Source: Achromobacter xylosoxidans
GTDB taxonomy: Bacteria; Pseudomonadota; Gammaproteobacteria; Burkholderiales; Burkholderiaceae_B
DNA length: 64,000 nucleotides
Direction of reading: 5' to 3'
NCBI RefSeq assembly: GCF_001457475.1
Contig: NZ_LN831029.1
Span: 2,356,001 to 2,420,000, forward strand
Below are positions 16,466 to 23,811 of this stretch, in pieces. Below the pieces are notes generated by a model, which did not search any database, had not been told where the DNA came from, and saw nothing but the letters and a program-made list of their open reading frames with translations. The translations under genes and the position numbers were made by a program. Positions within the stretch are counted from its first letter, which is position 1, and each line of letters starts with the position of its first letter.

Positions 16466-17371
16466 GTGAACCGGTTCCATGAAATGAGCGTTTTCCTGGC
16501 GGTGGCCGAGGCGCAAGGGTTTGCCGCCGCCGCCCGCCGGCTGGCGATGTCGGCCCCCACGGTGACGCGCAGCGTCGCGGCGCTGGAGCGGCGGCTGGGC
16601 ACGCTGCTGCTGGTGCGCACCACCCGCAGCCTGCGCCTGACCGAAGCCGGCGAGCGCTACGCGGCCGATTGCCGCCGCATCCTCGAGGCCGTGGAGCAGG
16701 CCGATGATGCCGCCGCCGGCGCGATGGCCGCGCCGCGCGGGTCGCTGCACATTACCGCGCCGGCGCGCTTTGGTGAACTGCATGTGATGCCGGCGGTGCT
16801 GGGCTACCTGCGCCAGCATCGCGAGGTGTCGGTGCGCGCCTTGCTGGTGGACCGCGTGGTGAACCTGCTGGACGAAGGCGTGGACGTGGCGGTGCGCATC
16901 GGCGCGCTGCCCGATTCCTCGCTGACGGCGGTGCCGGTGGGGCAGGTGCGGCGCGTGGTGTGCGCCTCGCCCGAGTTCCTGCGGCGCCACGGCACGCCCG
17001 ACAACCCTGACGCCCTGGCCCGTTTTTGCACCATCACCGCGGCGATGGAGGGGCGCGGCTCCCAATGGCGTTTCCTGCAGGACGGCCAGTTGCGGCGCCT
17101 GCCGCTGGAATCGCAATTGACCGTGACGTCGTTCCAGGCCGCGGTGGCGGCGGCGTGCGAAGGCTGGGGCCTGACCCAGGTGGTGTCGTACCAGGTGGCG
17201 CGCGACCTGGCCAGCGGCGCCCTGCGGGTGGTGCTGCGCGACTATGAAACCCCGCCGCTGCCGGTGCACGTGGTGTTCCCGGAGGGGCGCAAAAGCTCGG
17301 CCAAGGTGCGCAGCTTCGTCGATTTCTGCGTCCAGGCGCTGCGCCGCGACCTGGCCGCGCTGCCGGCGTGA
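16466..17371 (+). CDS. LysR-family regulator
   Basis: A 301-residue LysR protein. The start was set at GTG 16466 because GGAGGG lies 9 bases upstream and the product then begins NRFHEMSVFLAVAEAQGFAA, the usual LysR start. The helix-turn-helix is RRLAMSAPTVTRSVAALE; the effector domain contains LHITAPARFGELHVMP and DVAVRIGALPDSS, as in the subgroup that often controls a neighbouring GST or oxidoreductase. The GST at 17474 is 102 bases downstream. An in-frame GTG at 16421 is a less likely start. Confidence 0.88.
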   Translation: MNRFHEMSVFLAVAEAQGFAAAARRLAMSAPTVTRSVAALERRLGTLLLVRTTRSLRLTEAGERYAADCRRILEAVEQADDAAAGAMAAPRGSLHITAPARFGELHVMPAVLGYLRQHREVSVRALLVDRVVNLLDEGVDVAVRIGALPDSSLTAVPVGQVRRVVCASPEFLRRHGTPDNPDALARFCTITAAMEGRGSQWRFLQDGQLRRLPLESQLTVTSFQAAVAAACEGWGLTQVVSYQVARDLASGALRVVLRDYETPPLPVHVVFPEGRKSSAKVRSFVDFCVQALRRDLAALPA

Positions 17372-17473
17372 ATTCTTTCACCGGCGGCAATGGTGTCTTG
17401 CGCGGCGTGGCTGTTCACGGGCGCGCGGCGAGGGTCCAACATGAGGGCCTGTTTCCGCTTCCGAGATGCCGCC

Positions 17474-18103
17474 ATGTCCGCCGCTCCCCTGACGTTCTAC
17501 GGTTTTCCCCTGTCCGGCCATTCGCACCGCGTGGCCCTGATGCTGTCCCTGCTGGACGTGCCGCACCGCCATGTCGAGGTCGACCTGCGCGGCGGCGCGC
17601 AGAAGCGGCCTGAATTCCTGGCGCTGAACGCCTTCGGCCAGGTGCCCGTCATCGACGACAACGGCGTGGTGGTGGCCGACTCGACCGCCATCCTGGTGTA
17701 CCTGTGCAAGCGTTACGGTGGCCAGGCCTGGCTGCCCGAGGACGCGGTTGGCGCGGCGGCGGTGCAGCGCTGGCTGTCGGCCGCGTCCGGTCCGCTGGCC
17801 GGCGGCCCGGCCGCGGCGCGGCTGGTGACGCTGTTCGGCGCTCCGTACGACGTGCCCGCCACGCTGGCGCGCGCCCATGCCCTGCTGGCGGTGATGGAGC
17901 GCGAACTGGCCGCCGCCGCTTACCTGGCCGGCGCGGCGCCGACCATCGCCGACGTGGCCTGCTACACCTACGTGGCGCACGCGCCGGAGGGCAATGTGTC
18001 GCTGGCGGCGTATCCGCAAGTGCGCGAATGGCTGGCACGGATCGAGGCCTGGCCGCGCTTCGTGCCGATGGTCCAGTCGCCGGTCGGCCTGCGCGCCGCC
18101 TGA
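17474..18103 (+). CDS. Glutathione S-transferase family protein
   Basis: A 209-residue GST. The thioredoxin-like N-terminal domain has FYGFPLSGHSHRVALML and the glutathione-contact segment AFGQVPVIDDNGVVVADSTAILVYL with the cis-Pro and Glu/Asp-Ser pair. A helical C-terminal domain contains PTIADVACYTYVA. It conjugates or reduces electrophiles with glutathione; substrate unknown. ATG 17474 gives the normal GST start. It lies 35 bases before a PNPOx-fold flavoprotein gene and is probably co-transcribed with it. Confidence 0.88.
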   Translation: MSAAPLTFYGFPLSGHSHRVALMLSLLDVPHRHVEVDLRGGAQKRPEFLALNAFGQVPVIDDNGVVVADSTAILVYLCKRYGGQAWLPEDAVGAAAVQRWLSAASGPLAGGPAAARLVTLFGAPYDVPATLARAHALLAVMERELAAAAYLAGAAPTIADVACYTYVAHAPEGNVSLAAYPQVREWLARIEAWPRFVPMVQSPVGLRAA

Positions 18104-18138
18104 ATGCCCGCGGCGCCACGCTGCGCAAGGAGCCGGCC

Positions 18139-19131
18139 ATGAGCCTTCCCCCTCTCGACACCCCCGCGGCCCCGGCCGCGCCCTGGCACGCGGGCGAACG
18201 CCAGTTGCAGGCGCACATCGGCATGGCCGAGCGCATGGCGCAGGTCGGCGCCAAGGTGATCCGCGACTACATGCCGGACCAGCATCGCCTCTTTTTCGCG
18301 CAACTGCCGTTCCTGGTGGTCGGCGCCGTCGACGGGCGCGGCGATCCCTGGGCCGGGGCGCTGGAAGGCGAACCCGGTTTCGCCCTGTCGCCGGACCCCG
18401 TGACGCTGCGCGTGGCCGCCATGCCGGACGCCGACGATCCGCTGGCCGATGGCCTGGGGCCGGACCGGCCGCTGGGCCTGCTGGGAATCGAACTGCACAC
18501 GCGCCGGCGCAACCGCATGAACGGACGCATCGCCGCCTGGGATGGCAAGCGTTTCGACGTGGCGGTGGCGGAATCGTTCGGCAACTGTCCGCAGTACATC
18601 CAGGCGCGCGACTTCCATTTTTCGCGATCGCCGGCGTTGCGTTTTCCCGGGCCGCCGCGCGAGCGCACGGGGCTGGGCGAGGCCGACAGGGCGTTGATCG
18701 CGCGCGCCGATACGCTGTTCGTGGCGACGTATGCCGACACGGAGGCGGCCGGGCGTCGCGTCGACGTCTCGCACCGGGGCGGCATGCCGGGGTTCGTGCG
18801 CATCGACGGCGACACGCTGACGATCCCGGATTTTTCCGGCAACCGCTTTTTCAACACGCTCGGCAACATGGTGCTCAATCCGCGCGCGGGGCTGCTGTTC
18901 ATCGACTTCGAGCGCGGCGACGTGCTGCAGGTGTCGGGCCGCGCCGAAGTGGTGCTGGACAGCCCGGAGATCGAGACGTTCGCCGGGGCCGAACGCCTGT
19001 GGCGGGTGCACGTGCGGCGAGTGCGGTCGCGGCCGGGGGCGCTGGCCCTGCGCTGGCGCTTCGGCAACTATGCGCCGACCGCGCTGGCCACGGGGCAATG
19101 GCCGGGCGCTTCGGGGCAGGGGCGTTCCTAG
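18139..19131 (+). CDS. PNPOx-fold flavoprotein (pyridoxamine 5'-phosphate oxidase family)
   Basis: The 330-residue protein resembles the large PNPOx-like group. It has FFAQLPFLVVGAVDGRGDPW and a C-terminal split-barrel repeat, GMPGFVRIDGDTLTIPDF then SGNRFFNTLGNMVLNPRAG. These residues form an FMN or F420-type cofactor pocket. GNCPQYIQARD is characteristic of this family. It follows the GST closely, suggesting a shared role in redox detoxification. The exact reaction is unknown. The ATG at 18139 follows AAGGAG. Confidence 0.78.
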   Translation: MSLPPLDTPAAPAAPWHAGERQLQAHIGMAERMAQVGAKVIRDYMPDQHRLFFAQLPFLVVGAVDGRGDPWAGALEGEPGFALSPDPVTLRVAAMPDADDPLADGLGPDRPLGLLGIELHTRRRNRMNGRIAAWDGKRFDVAVAESFGNCPQYIQARDFHFSRSPALRFPGPPRERTGLGEADRALIARADTLFVATYADTEAAGRRVDVSHRGGMPGFVRIDGDTLTIPDFSGNRFFNTLGNMVLNPRAGLLFIDFERGDVLQVSGRAEVVLDSPEIETFAGAERLWRVHVRRVRSRPGALALRWRFGNYAPTALATGQWPGASGQGRS

Positions 19132-19160
19132 GACGAAGCGGCATTCAAAGACGCCGCGCC

Positions 19161-19202
19161 CAGGCGCGCAATAGGGCGCCGGGCTAGGCGCGGTCGCCGC
19201 CG
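19161..19202. repeat. Partial copy of the 40.7-kb foldback repeat arm
   Basis: These 42 bases match 40731-40772 at 37 positions, with 31 of 33 in the core from 19170 to 19202. The copy covers the convergent gap after the PNPOx gene and the last five sense codons plus stop of the HxlR gene. It is a solitary arm: the matching inverted arm seen at 40806-40829 is not evident here. Confidence 0.6.
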
Positions 19203-19642
19203 ACGCGGCGCACGACCGTGTCGTCCGGCGCCAGCACGCGGCCGTCCTGCGCCCGGATTTCCAGGCGTTGCACCGCTTGCCCGCGCTTGCGGTCGATGAG
19301 CGTGGAGTGCGGCTCGGCGGGGCCGTAGTAGTGGTCTTCGCCCCACTGGCGCAGGCCGACGATGACGGGAAACAGCGCCTGGCCCTTTTGCGTCAGCACG
19401 TATTCCTGATAGGCGCTGCCGTCGGACGCCGGCACGGCCGCCAGGATGTCGTGCGCCACCAGGGTGCGCAGGCGGTCGCTGAGGATGTTCTTGGCCACGC
19501 CGAGGCTTTTCTGGAATTCACCGAAGCGGCGCACGCCGTCGAACGCGTCGCGCACGATCAATAGCGACCACCAGTCGCCGATGGCGTCCAGGGCGCGCGC
19601 CACCGGGCAGGCGGCGCCTTCGAGACTGGTGCGTTTGACCAT
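19184..19642 (-). CDS. HxlR-family transcriptional regulator
   Basis: A 152-residue winged-helix protein of the HxlR/MarR-like family. It has CPVARALDAIGDWWSLLIVRDAF near the start (the conserved Cys and WWxLLI) and the recognition region GVAKNILSDRLRTLVAHDIL. ATG 19642 follows an AGGAC ribosome site. It is divergent from the MFS gene, and twin 17-base repeats between them are likely operators. The last residues (RVGGDRA) lie in sequence shared with a foldback element, so the C-terminus may have been remodelled. Confidence 0.9.
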   Translation of the reverse strand: MVKRTSLEGAACPVARALDAIGDWWSLLIVRDAFDGVRRFGEFQKSLGVAKNILSDRLRTLVAHDILAAVPASDGSAYQEYVLTQKGQALFPVIVGLRQWGEDHYYGPAEPHSTLIDRKRGQAVQRLEIRAQDGRVLAPDDTVVRRVGGDRA

Positions 19643-19694
19643 ATCGTCCTGACCTTTGCCGACGTTCGCGGCGGGGGGGAAATTGCGAATTTGT

Positions 19695-19745
19695 GGTTGC
19701 ATTATAAAACCTGTGCGCCTAGCATTCTGGTTTCGTTATAAAACC
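19695..19745. promoter_or_regulatory. Twin HxlR-type operators, 17-base direct repeats
   Basis: GGTTGCATTATAAAACC (19695-19711) and GGTTTCGTTATAAAACC (19729-19745) match at 15 of 17 bases and are spaced 34 bases start to start. Each has GGTT and AACC arms. They occupy the divergent HxlR/MFS promoter region, 14 bases before the MFS ATG. Binding of the divergently encoded HxlR dimer is the likely function. Confidence 0.65.
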
Positions 19746-19758
19746 ATTTGAGGCCGTC

Positions 19759-21018
19759 ATGCCTGACCGATCCGATTCATCCGCGGCGCCTGCCGCCGCC
19801 ATTGCTCCAACCGAATCCGCCGCGCCCCTGCCCACCGCCGTGGTGCTGCTGCTGGCCGTGGCCTGCGCGGTGAGCGTGGCCAACGTGTACTACGCGCAGC
19901 CCCTGCTCGACGCCATGGGGCGCGAGTTCGGCCTGGACGAGGCCGCGGTGGGCATCATCGTCACCGCCACCCAGCTCGGCAGCGCGCTGGCGCTGTTGCT
20001 GGTGGTGCCGCTGGGCGACCTGCTGGACCGCCGCCGCCTGATGCTGGCGCAGTTGGGGCTGCTGGTCATGGCGCTGGTGGTGGTGGCGGCGGCGTCCGCC
20101 GCGCCCTGGCTGTTGGCCGGCATGCTGGGGCTGGGCCTGCTCGGCACCGCCATGACGCAGGGCTTGCTGGCCCTGTCGGCGGCGCTGGCGGCCCCGGCCG
20201 AACGCGGGCGCGTGGTGGGCGCGGCGCAGGGCGGGGTGGTGATCGGCCTGCTGCTGGCGCGCACGCTGGCCGGCGCCGTGGCCGACCTGTGGGGCTGGCG
20301 CGCGGTCTACCTGGTGTCCGCCGGCCTGGCGGCGGCGCTGGCGCTGGCGCTGAACCTGTGGCTGCCGCGCCGCGCGTTGCCGACGGCCAACCTGCGCTAT
20401 GGCGCGCTGCTGCGTTCGCTGTTCACGCTGCTGGCGACCGAACGGGTATTGCAGGTGCGCGGCATGATCGCGCTGTTGATGTTCGCCGTCTTCAGCGCCT
20501 TCTGGACCGCGCTGGTGCTGCCGCTGAGCGCGCCGCCGCATTCGCTGACGCATACGGCGGTGGGGGCCTTCGGCCTGGTGGGGGTGGCGGGGGTGCTGGT
20601 GGCCGCGCGCGCCGGGAGCCTGGCCGACCGCGGCCATGGCCAGCGCACCACGGGGGCGGGGCTGGCGCTGCTGTGCCTGGCCTGGGTGCCGATCGCCTTC
20701 CTGGACCAGAGCCTGTGGGCGCTGGCGCTGGGCGTGCTGCTGCTGGACATCGCCGCGCAGGCGCTGCACGTCACCAACCAGACCATGATTTTCGCCATCG
20801 GCGCGCAGGCGCACAGCCGGCTGGTGGGCGGCTACATGATGTTCTACGCGGCCGGCAGCGGTCTCGGGTCGATTGCCTCGACGTTCGTGTATGCGCGGGC
20901 CGGCTGGTTGGGCGTGTGCGCGCTGGGCGCCGGCCTGAGCCTGGTGGCGGCGGCGTTCTGGGCCTTGACGCTGCCGCGCAGGACGGCGCCGGGCGGCGTG
21001 GCGCCGCGCCGGGCCTGA
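19759..21018 (+). CDS. MFS transporter
   Basis: A 419-residue protein with twelve predicted membrane helices. VSVANVYYAQPLLDAMGREF near residue 40 is characteristic of a widespread MFS drug/metabolite exporter group. The GDLLDRRRLM loop matches the MFS loop 2-3 signature. Divergent HxlR regulation suggests inducible export of a toxic aromatic or aldehyde-type compound. The substrate is unknown. Confidence 0.87.
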   Translation: MPDRSDSSAAPAAAIAPTESAAPLPTAVVLLLAVACAVSVANVYYAQPLLDAMGREFGLDEAAVGIIVTATQLGSALALLLVVPLGDLLDRRRLMLAQLGLLVMALVVVAAASAAPWLLAGMLGLGLLGTAMTQGLLALSAALAAPAERGRVVGAAQGGVVIGLLLARTLAGAVADLWGWRAVYLVSAGLAAALALALNLWLPRRALPTANLRYGALLRSLFTLLATERVLQVRGMIALLMFAVFSAFWTALVLPLSAPPHSLTHTAVGAFGLVGVAGVLVAARAGSLADRGHGQRTTGAGLALLCLAWVPIAFLDQSLWALALGVLLLDIAAQALHVTNQTMIFAIGAQAHSRLVGGYMMFYAAGSGLGSIASTFVYARAGWLGVCALGAGLSLVAAAFWALTLPRRTAPGGVAPRRA

Positions 21019-21037
21019 GCCGGCGCGTCTCCCGGGT

Positions 21038-21778
21038 TCAGTGATGTTCCAGCGTGTGGGCGATTGCCGCCACTTGCCGCGCGAAGGCCGGGTCCGCCCG
21101 GTCGCGCGGGCGCGGCAGGTCGATGTCGTAGTTGCCGGCGATATTGGCCGGGCGGCCCCCCAGCACCACCACCTTGTCGGCCAGGAACACGGCTTCCTCG
21201 ATGTCGTGGGTGACGAACAGCACCGCCGCGCCCGATGCCTGCCAGACGCGGATCAGTTCCTGTTGCAGGTTGCGCCGCGTGATGGCATCGACCGCGCTGA
21301 AGGGCTCGTCCATCAGCAGCAGGTCGGGCTTGACCGCCAGCGCGCGGGCGATGCCGACGCGTTGCGCCTGGCCGCCGGACAACTGGTGCGGCCAGCGGCG
21401 GCCGTAGTCGCCCAGGCCGGTCAATTGCAGCGCGGCGTCGATGCGCTGCTGCCGTTCCTGCCGATCCAGGCCCAGGCCTTCGAGGCCGTAGCCGACGTTG
21501 CCGCCGACCGTGCGCCACGGCATCAGGCGGCTGTCCTGGAACACCACGGCGCGGCTGCGGCGGCCGGGGCGCGCGGGCGCCTGGAAGCGGACCTCGCCGC
21601 CGGCGGGATCGGCCAGGCCGGCCGCCGCGCGCAGCAGCGTGGATTTGCCCACGCCCGAACCGCCCACCACGGCCACGAAGCTGCCCGCCTCGATCGCCAG
21701 CGACAGGCCCTGGATCACGGGCGCGTCGGCGCCCGGATGCCGGTACGAGAGTTTCGAGAATTCGATCACGGACGCCAT
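21038..21778 (-). CDS. ABC transporter ATPase, sulfonate/nitrate/taurine type
   Basis: A 246-residue ATPase of the SsuB/TauB family. Walker A is GGSGVGKSTLLRAAAG, the Q-loop VFQDSRLMPWRTV, the signature LSGGQAQRVGIARAL and Walker B LLLMDEPFSAVDA, with H-loop VTHDIEEAVFLAD. It is the last gene of a leftward three-gene operon and overlaps the permease by 13 bases. ATG 21778 was chosen; the frame remains open upstream only as a shadow of the permease gene. Confidence 0.9.
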   Translation of the reverse strand: MASVIEFSKLSYRHPGADAPVIQGLSLAIEAGSFVAVVGGSGVGKSTLLRAAAGLADPAGGEVRFQAPARPGRRSRAVVFQDSRLMPWRTVGGNVGYGLEGLGLDRQERQQRIDAALQLTGLGDYGRRWPHQLSGGQAQRVGIARALAVKPDLLLMDEPFSAVDAITRRNLQQELIRVWQASGAAVLFVTHDIEEAVFLADKVVVLGGRPANIAGNYDIDLPRPRDRADPAFARQVAAIAHTLEHH

Positions 21779-22584
21779 TGCAGCACCTTGCTTTCGACCG
21801 CCGAGAACGCCAGGTCGCAGAGCGTGTAGACCAGCGAGATGATCAGCATGTAGACCACCACCGCGTCGTAGGCGCCGACGCCGGCGGCGGCGTTCATTTC
21901 CTGGCCCATGCCCGGCACGCCCAGCAGTTCGGCCGCGATCAGCGTCATCCAGGCCTGGCCGATGCCGGTGCGCACGCCCGCCAGCGCGCCGGGGGCGATG
22001 GCCGGCAGCGTCACGCCCAGCGCGCGCGCCAGGTAGCCGCCATGGCCGAAGGCGCGCGCCAGTTCGTAGTAGCGCGGGTCGACGTTGCGCACCGCGCCGT
22101 AGGTGGCGAAATAGTTGACCCAGAACACGCCGATGGCGATGACGAAGGCGGCGCCGGCGTGGCTGACCTTGAACCAGGCGATGGCGAACACCACCCAGGC
22201 CAGCGGCGGGATCGGCCGCAGGATGCGCGCCAGGTAGGCTTGCGCCAGGTCGAAGCGCGGCAGCGTGGCGGCCGCCAGGCCGGCGGCAAAACCCAGCGCG
22301 GTGCCGGCGGCCAGGCCCCAGAAGTAATGCACGAGGCTCGAGCCGATGGCCGGCAGCAGGCGGCCCGATTGCCATTCCTGGACCAGCGTGGCGGGCAGCG
22401 CGAATGGGTCGGGCAGGGTGCCCGGGGGCGCCCATTGCCAGATCAACGCGGCCTTCCAGATGGCGATGAAGATGGCCAGCCCGCCGATGCCGTACGCCGC
22501 CCGGCGCGCGGCGGCGAACCAGGGCGGCGTGCCCTTGCGCGCGCGCGGCGCGGGGGCGGCCAGGGCCGGGGCGGTCTGGCTCAT
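21766..22584 (-). CDS. ABC transporter permease, sulfonate/nitrate/taurine type
   Basis: A 272-residue permease with about six membrane helices, resembling SsuC/TauC. The coupling-helix region EAA-like loop is seen as RAFGHGGYLARALGVTLPAIAP followed by GVRTGIGQAWMTLIAAELLG. It overlaps the binding-protein stop by 4 bases and the ATPase start by 13. With its partners it imports an anionic small molecule (sulfonate, nitrate or similar). Confidence 0.88.
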   Translation of the reverse strand: MSQTAPALAAPAPRARKGTPPWFAAARRAAYGIGGLAIFIAIWKAALIWQWAPPGTLPDPFALPATLVQEWQSGRLLPAIGSSLVHYFWGLAAGTALGFAAGLAAATLPRFDLAQAYLARILRPIPPLAWVVFAIAWFKVSHAGAAFVIAIGVFWVNYFATYGAVRNVDPRYYELARAFGHGGYLARALGVTLPAIAPGALAGVRTGIGQAWMTLIAAELLGVPGMGQEMNAAAGVGAYDAVVVYMLIISLVYTLCDLAFSAVESKVLQWRP

Positions 22585-23594
22585 GGTTTCTTGGCCTTGT
22601 CGTAGAAACGGGTGTCGAACAGCTGCTTGACGTCGACCTTGGCGGCCTCGACCGTGCCCAGGCTGGCCTGGAAGGTCTGCAGCTCGGCGGTGGCGTCGAC
22701 GATGGCGTGCGGGTCGGCCACGAACTGGTCATGCGAATTGCGAATGGCCTTTTCCACCAGCGCGCGGTCCAGACGGCCGCCGCCGACGTATTTCTGCACG
22801 TGCGCCGCGGCGCGCGCCGGGTCATCGCGCAGCAGGGCGGTGGCAGCCAGTTGGGCGTCGACCAGTTGCTGCACGGCCTCGGGGTGCTCGGCGATCAGCT
22901 TGTCGCGCACCAGCAGCACGGCGCCGGGCTGGTTCGGGAACAGTTGCGAGCCGCGCGCCACCACGCGCGATTCGGGGGCGCGGGTCAGCACGGTGGTGAC
23001 GGTGGGTTCGAGGATGGCGGCGCCGTCGATGGCGCCGGTCAGCAGCGATTGCTGGATCTGCGCCTCGCCCTGGTAGATCAGGTCCAGGCTGGCGGGGTCC
23101 GCCTTCAGGCGGTTGCGCAGCCAGTATTGCAGCGCGGCCTCGGGCACGGCGCCCTTGGGGTAGCTGGCGATGACGGGTTTCCTGCCCTTGTCCTTGGCAA
23201 AGCGGGCGAACGCCGTGGCCGGATCGCCCGAGGCGAAATACGGCGCCAGCGCGCCCAGCGCGACCACGTTGACCTGCTCGACGATGTTGGAAGCCACCAC
23301 CTTGATGCCGGCGCCCTTGGCGCTGGCCACCAGGGCCGGGCCGATGCCGACGTAGGCGACGTCCAGTTGCCCGGCCAGCAGCGCCTGGGTCAGCGCCGGA
23401 CCGCTCTGGAACGACACCAGCTTGGGGGCCGGCGCGCCCTTGGCCTGCAAGGTGCCTTCTTCCAGCGCCACGAACAACTGCGCGTCCGGCAGGATCGGCA
23501 GGTAGCCGATTTCGAGCGCGGGCGGCGCGGCGTGGACGGGGGCGAAGGATGTGGCGGTGGCGACGAGCGCGGCGGTGAACAGCTTGCGGAGCAT
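22581..23594 (-). CDS. ABC transporter periplasmic substrate-binding protein, SsuA/TauA-like
   Basis: A 337-residue binding protein. The signal peptide MLRKLFTAALVATATSFAP ends near HAAPP. The mature part starts LEIGYLPILPDAQLFVALEE and contains FQSGPALTQALLAGQLDVAYVGIGPAL, typical of the NMT1/SsuA family. It delivers the ligand to the permease/ATPase pair. The 150 bases upstream are AT-rich, which suits a CysB/Cbl- or Ntr-type promoter, but no site was identified. No monooxygenase gene (ssuD/tauD) is adjacent, so the substrate stays open. Confidence 0.88.
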   Translation of the reverse strand: MLRKLFTAALVATATSFAPVHAAPPALEIGYLPILPDAQLFVALEEGTLQAKGAPAPKLVSFQSGPALTQALLAGQLDVAYVGIGPALVASAKGAGIKVVASNIVEQVNVVALGALAPYFASGDPATAFARFAKDKGRKPVIASYPKGAVPEAALQYWLRNRLKADPASLDLIYQGEAQIQQSLLTGAIDGAAILEPTVTTVLTRAPESRVVARGSQLFPNQPGAVLLVRDKLIAEHPEAVQQLVDAQLAATALLRDDPARAAAHVQKYVGGGRLDRALVEKAIRNSHDQFVADPHAIVDATAELQTFQASLGTVEAAKVDVKQLFDTRFYDKAKKP

Positions 23595-23743
23595 GAGGGA
23601 AATGTCCTGAACGACGGCGCCTTGGTGCGGCTGGCGGCTTGCCCGCGGGGCCGGGTTTCCCGGATCCGCTTAATAATTTTAGATATGTTTATGTCTTTTC
23701 ATTATTCTTTCTGGTTATATGCTTAACGGGGCCGTGTTCCATG

Positions 23744-23768
23744 AAAAAAGACCGCCGTGGCGGTCTTT
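23744..23768 (-). terminator. Rho-independent terminator after acyl-CoA dehydrogenase gene
   Basis: On the minus strand a 10-base stem (AAAGACCGCC with GGCGGTCTTT) runs into a T-run opposite 23744-23749. It lies 44 bases past the stop of the leftward acyl-CoA dehydrogenase gene. Confidence 0.8.
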
Positions 23769-23811
23769 CAGAAAGGAAGCCAGGGTCGCCGTCGCGGCGA
23801 CCGGCGCGGCT

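Noticed and set aside
19161..19202. Treating the short repeat copy as a full mobile element
   Set aside because: Only one arm is present; no terminal repeats or TA flanks were seen.
21779..22825. Extension of the SsuB-like ATPase frame upstream through the permease
   Set aside because: The extra residues are an out-of-frame reading of the permease gene; the ATPase start at 21778 fits the family.
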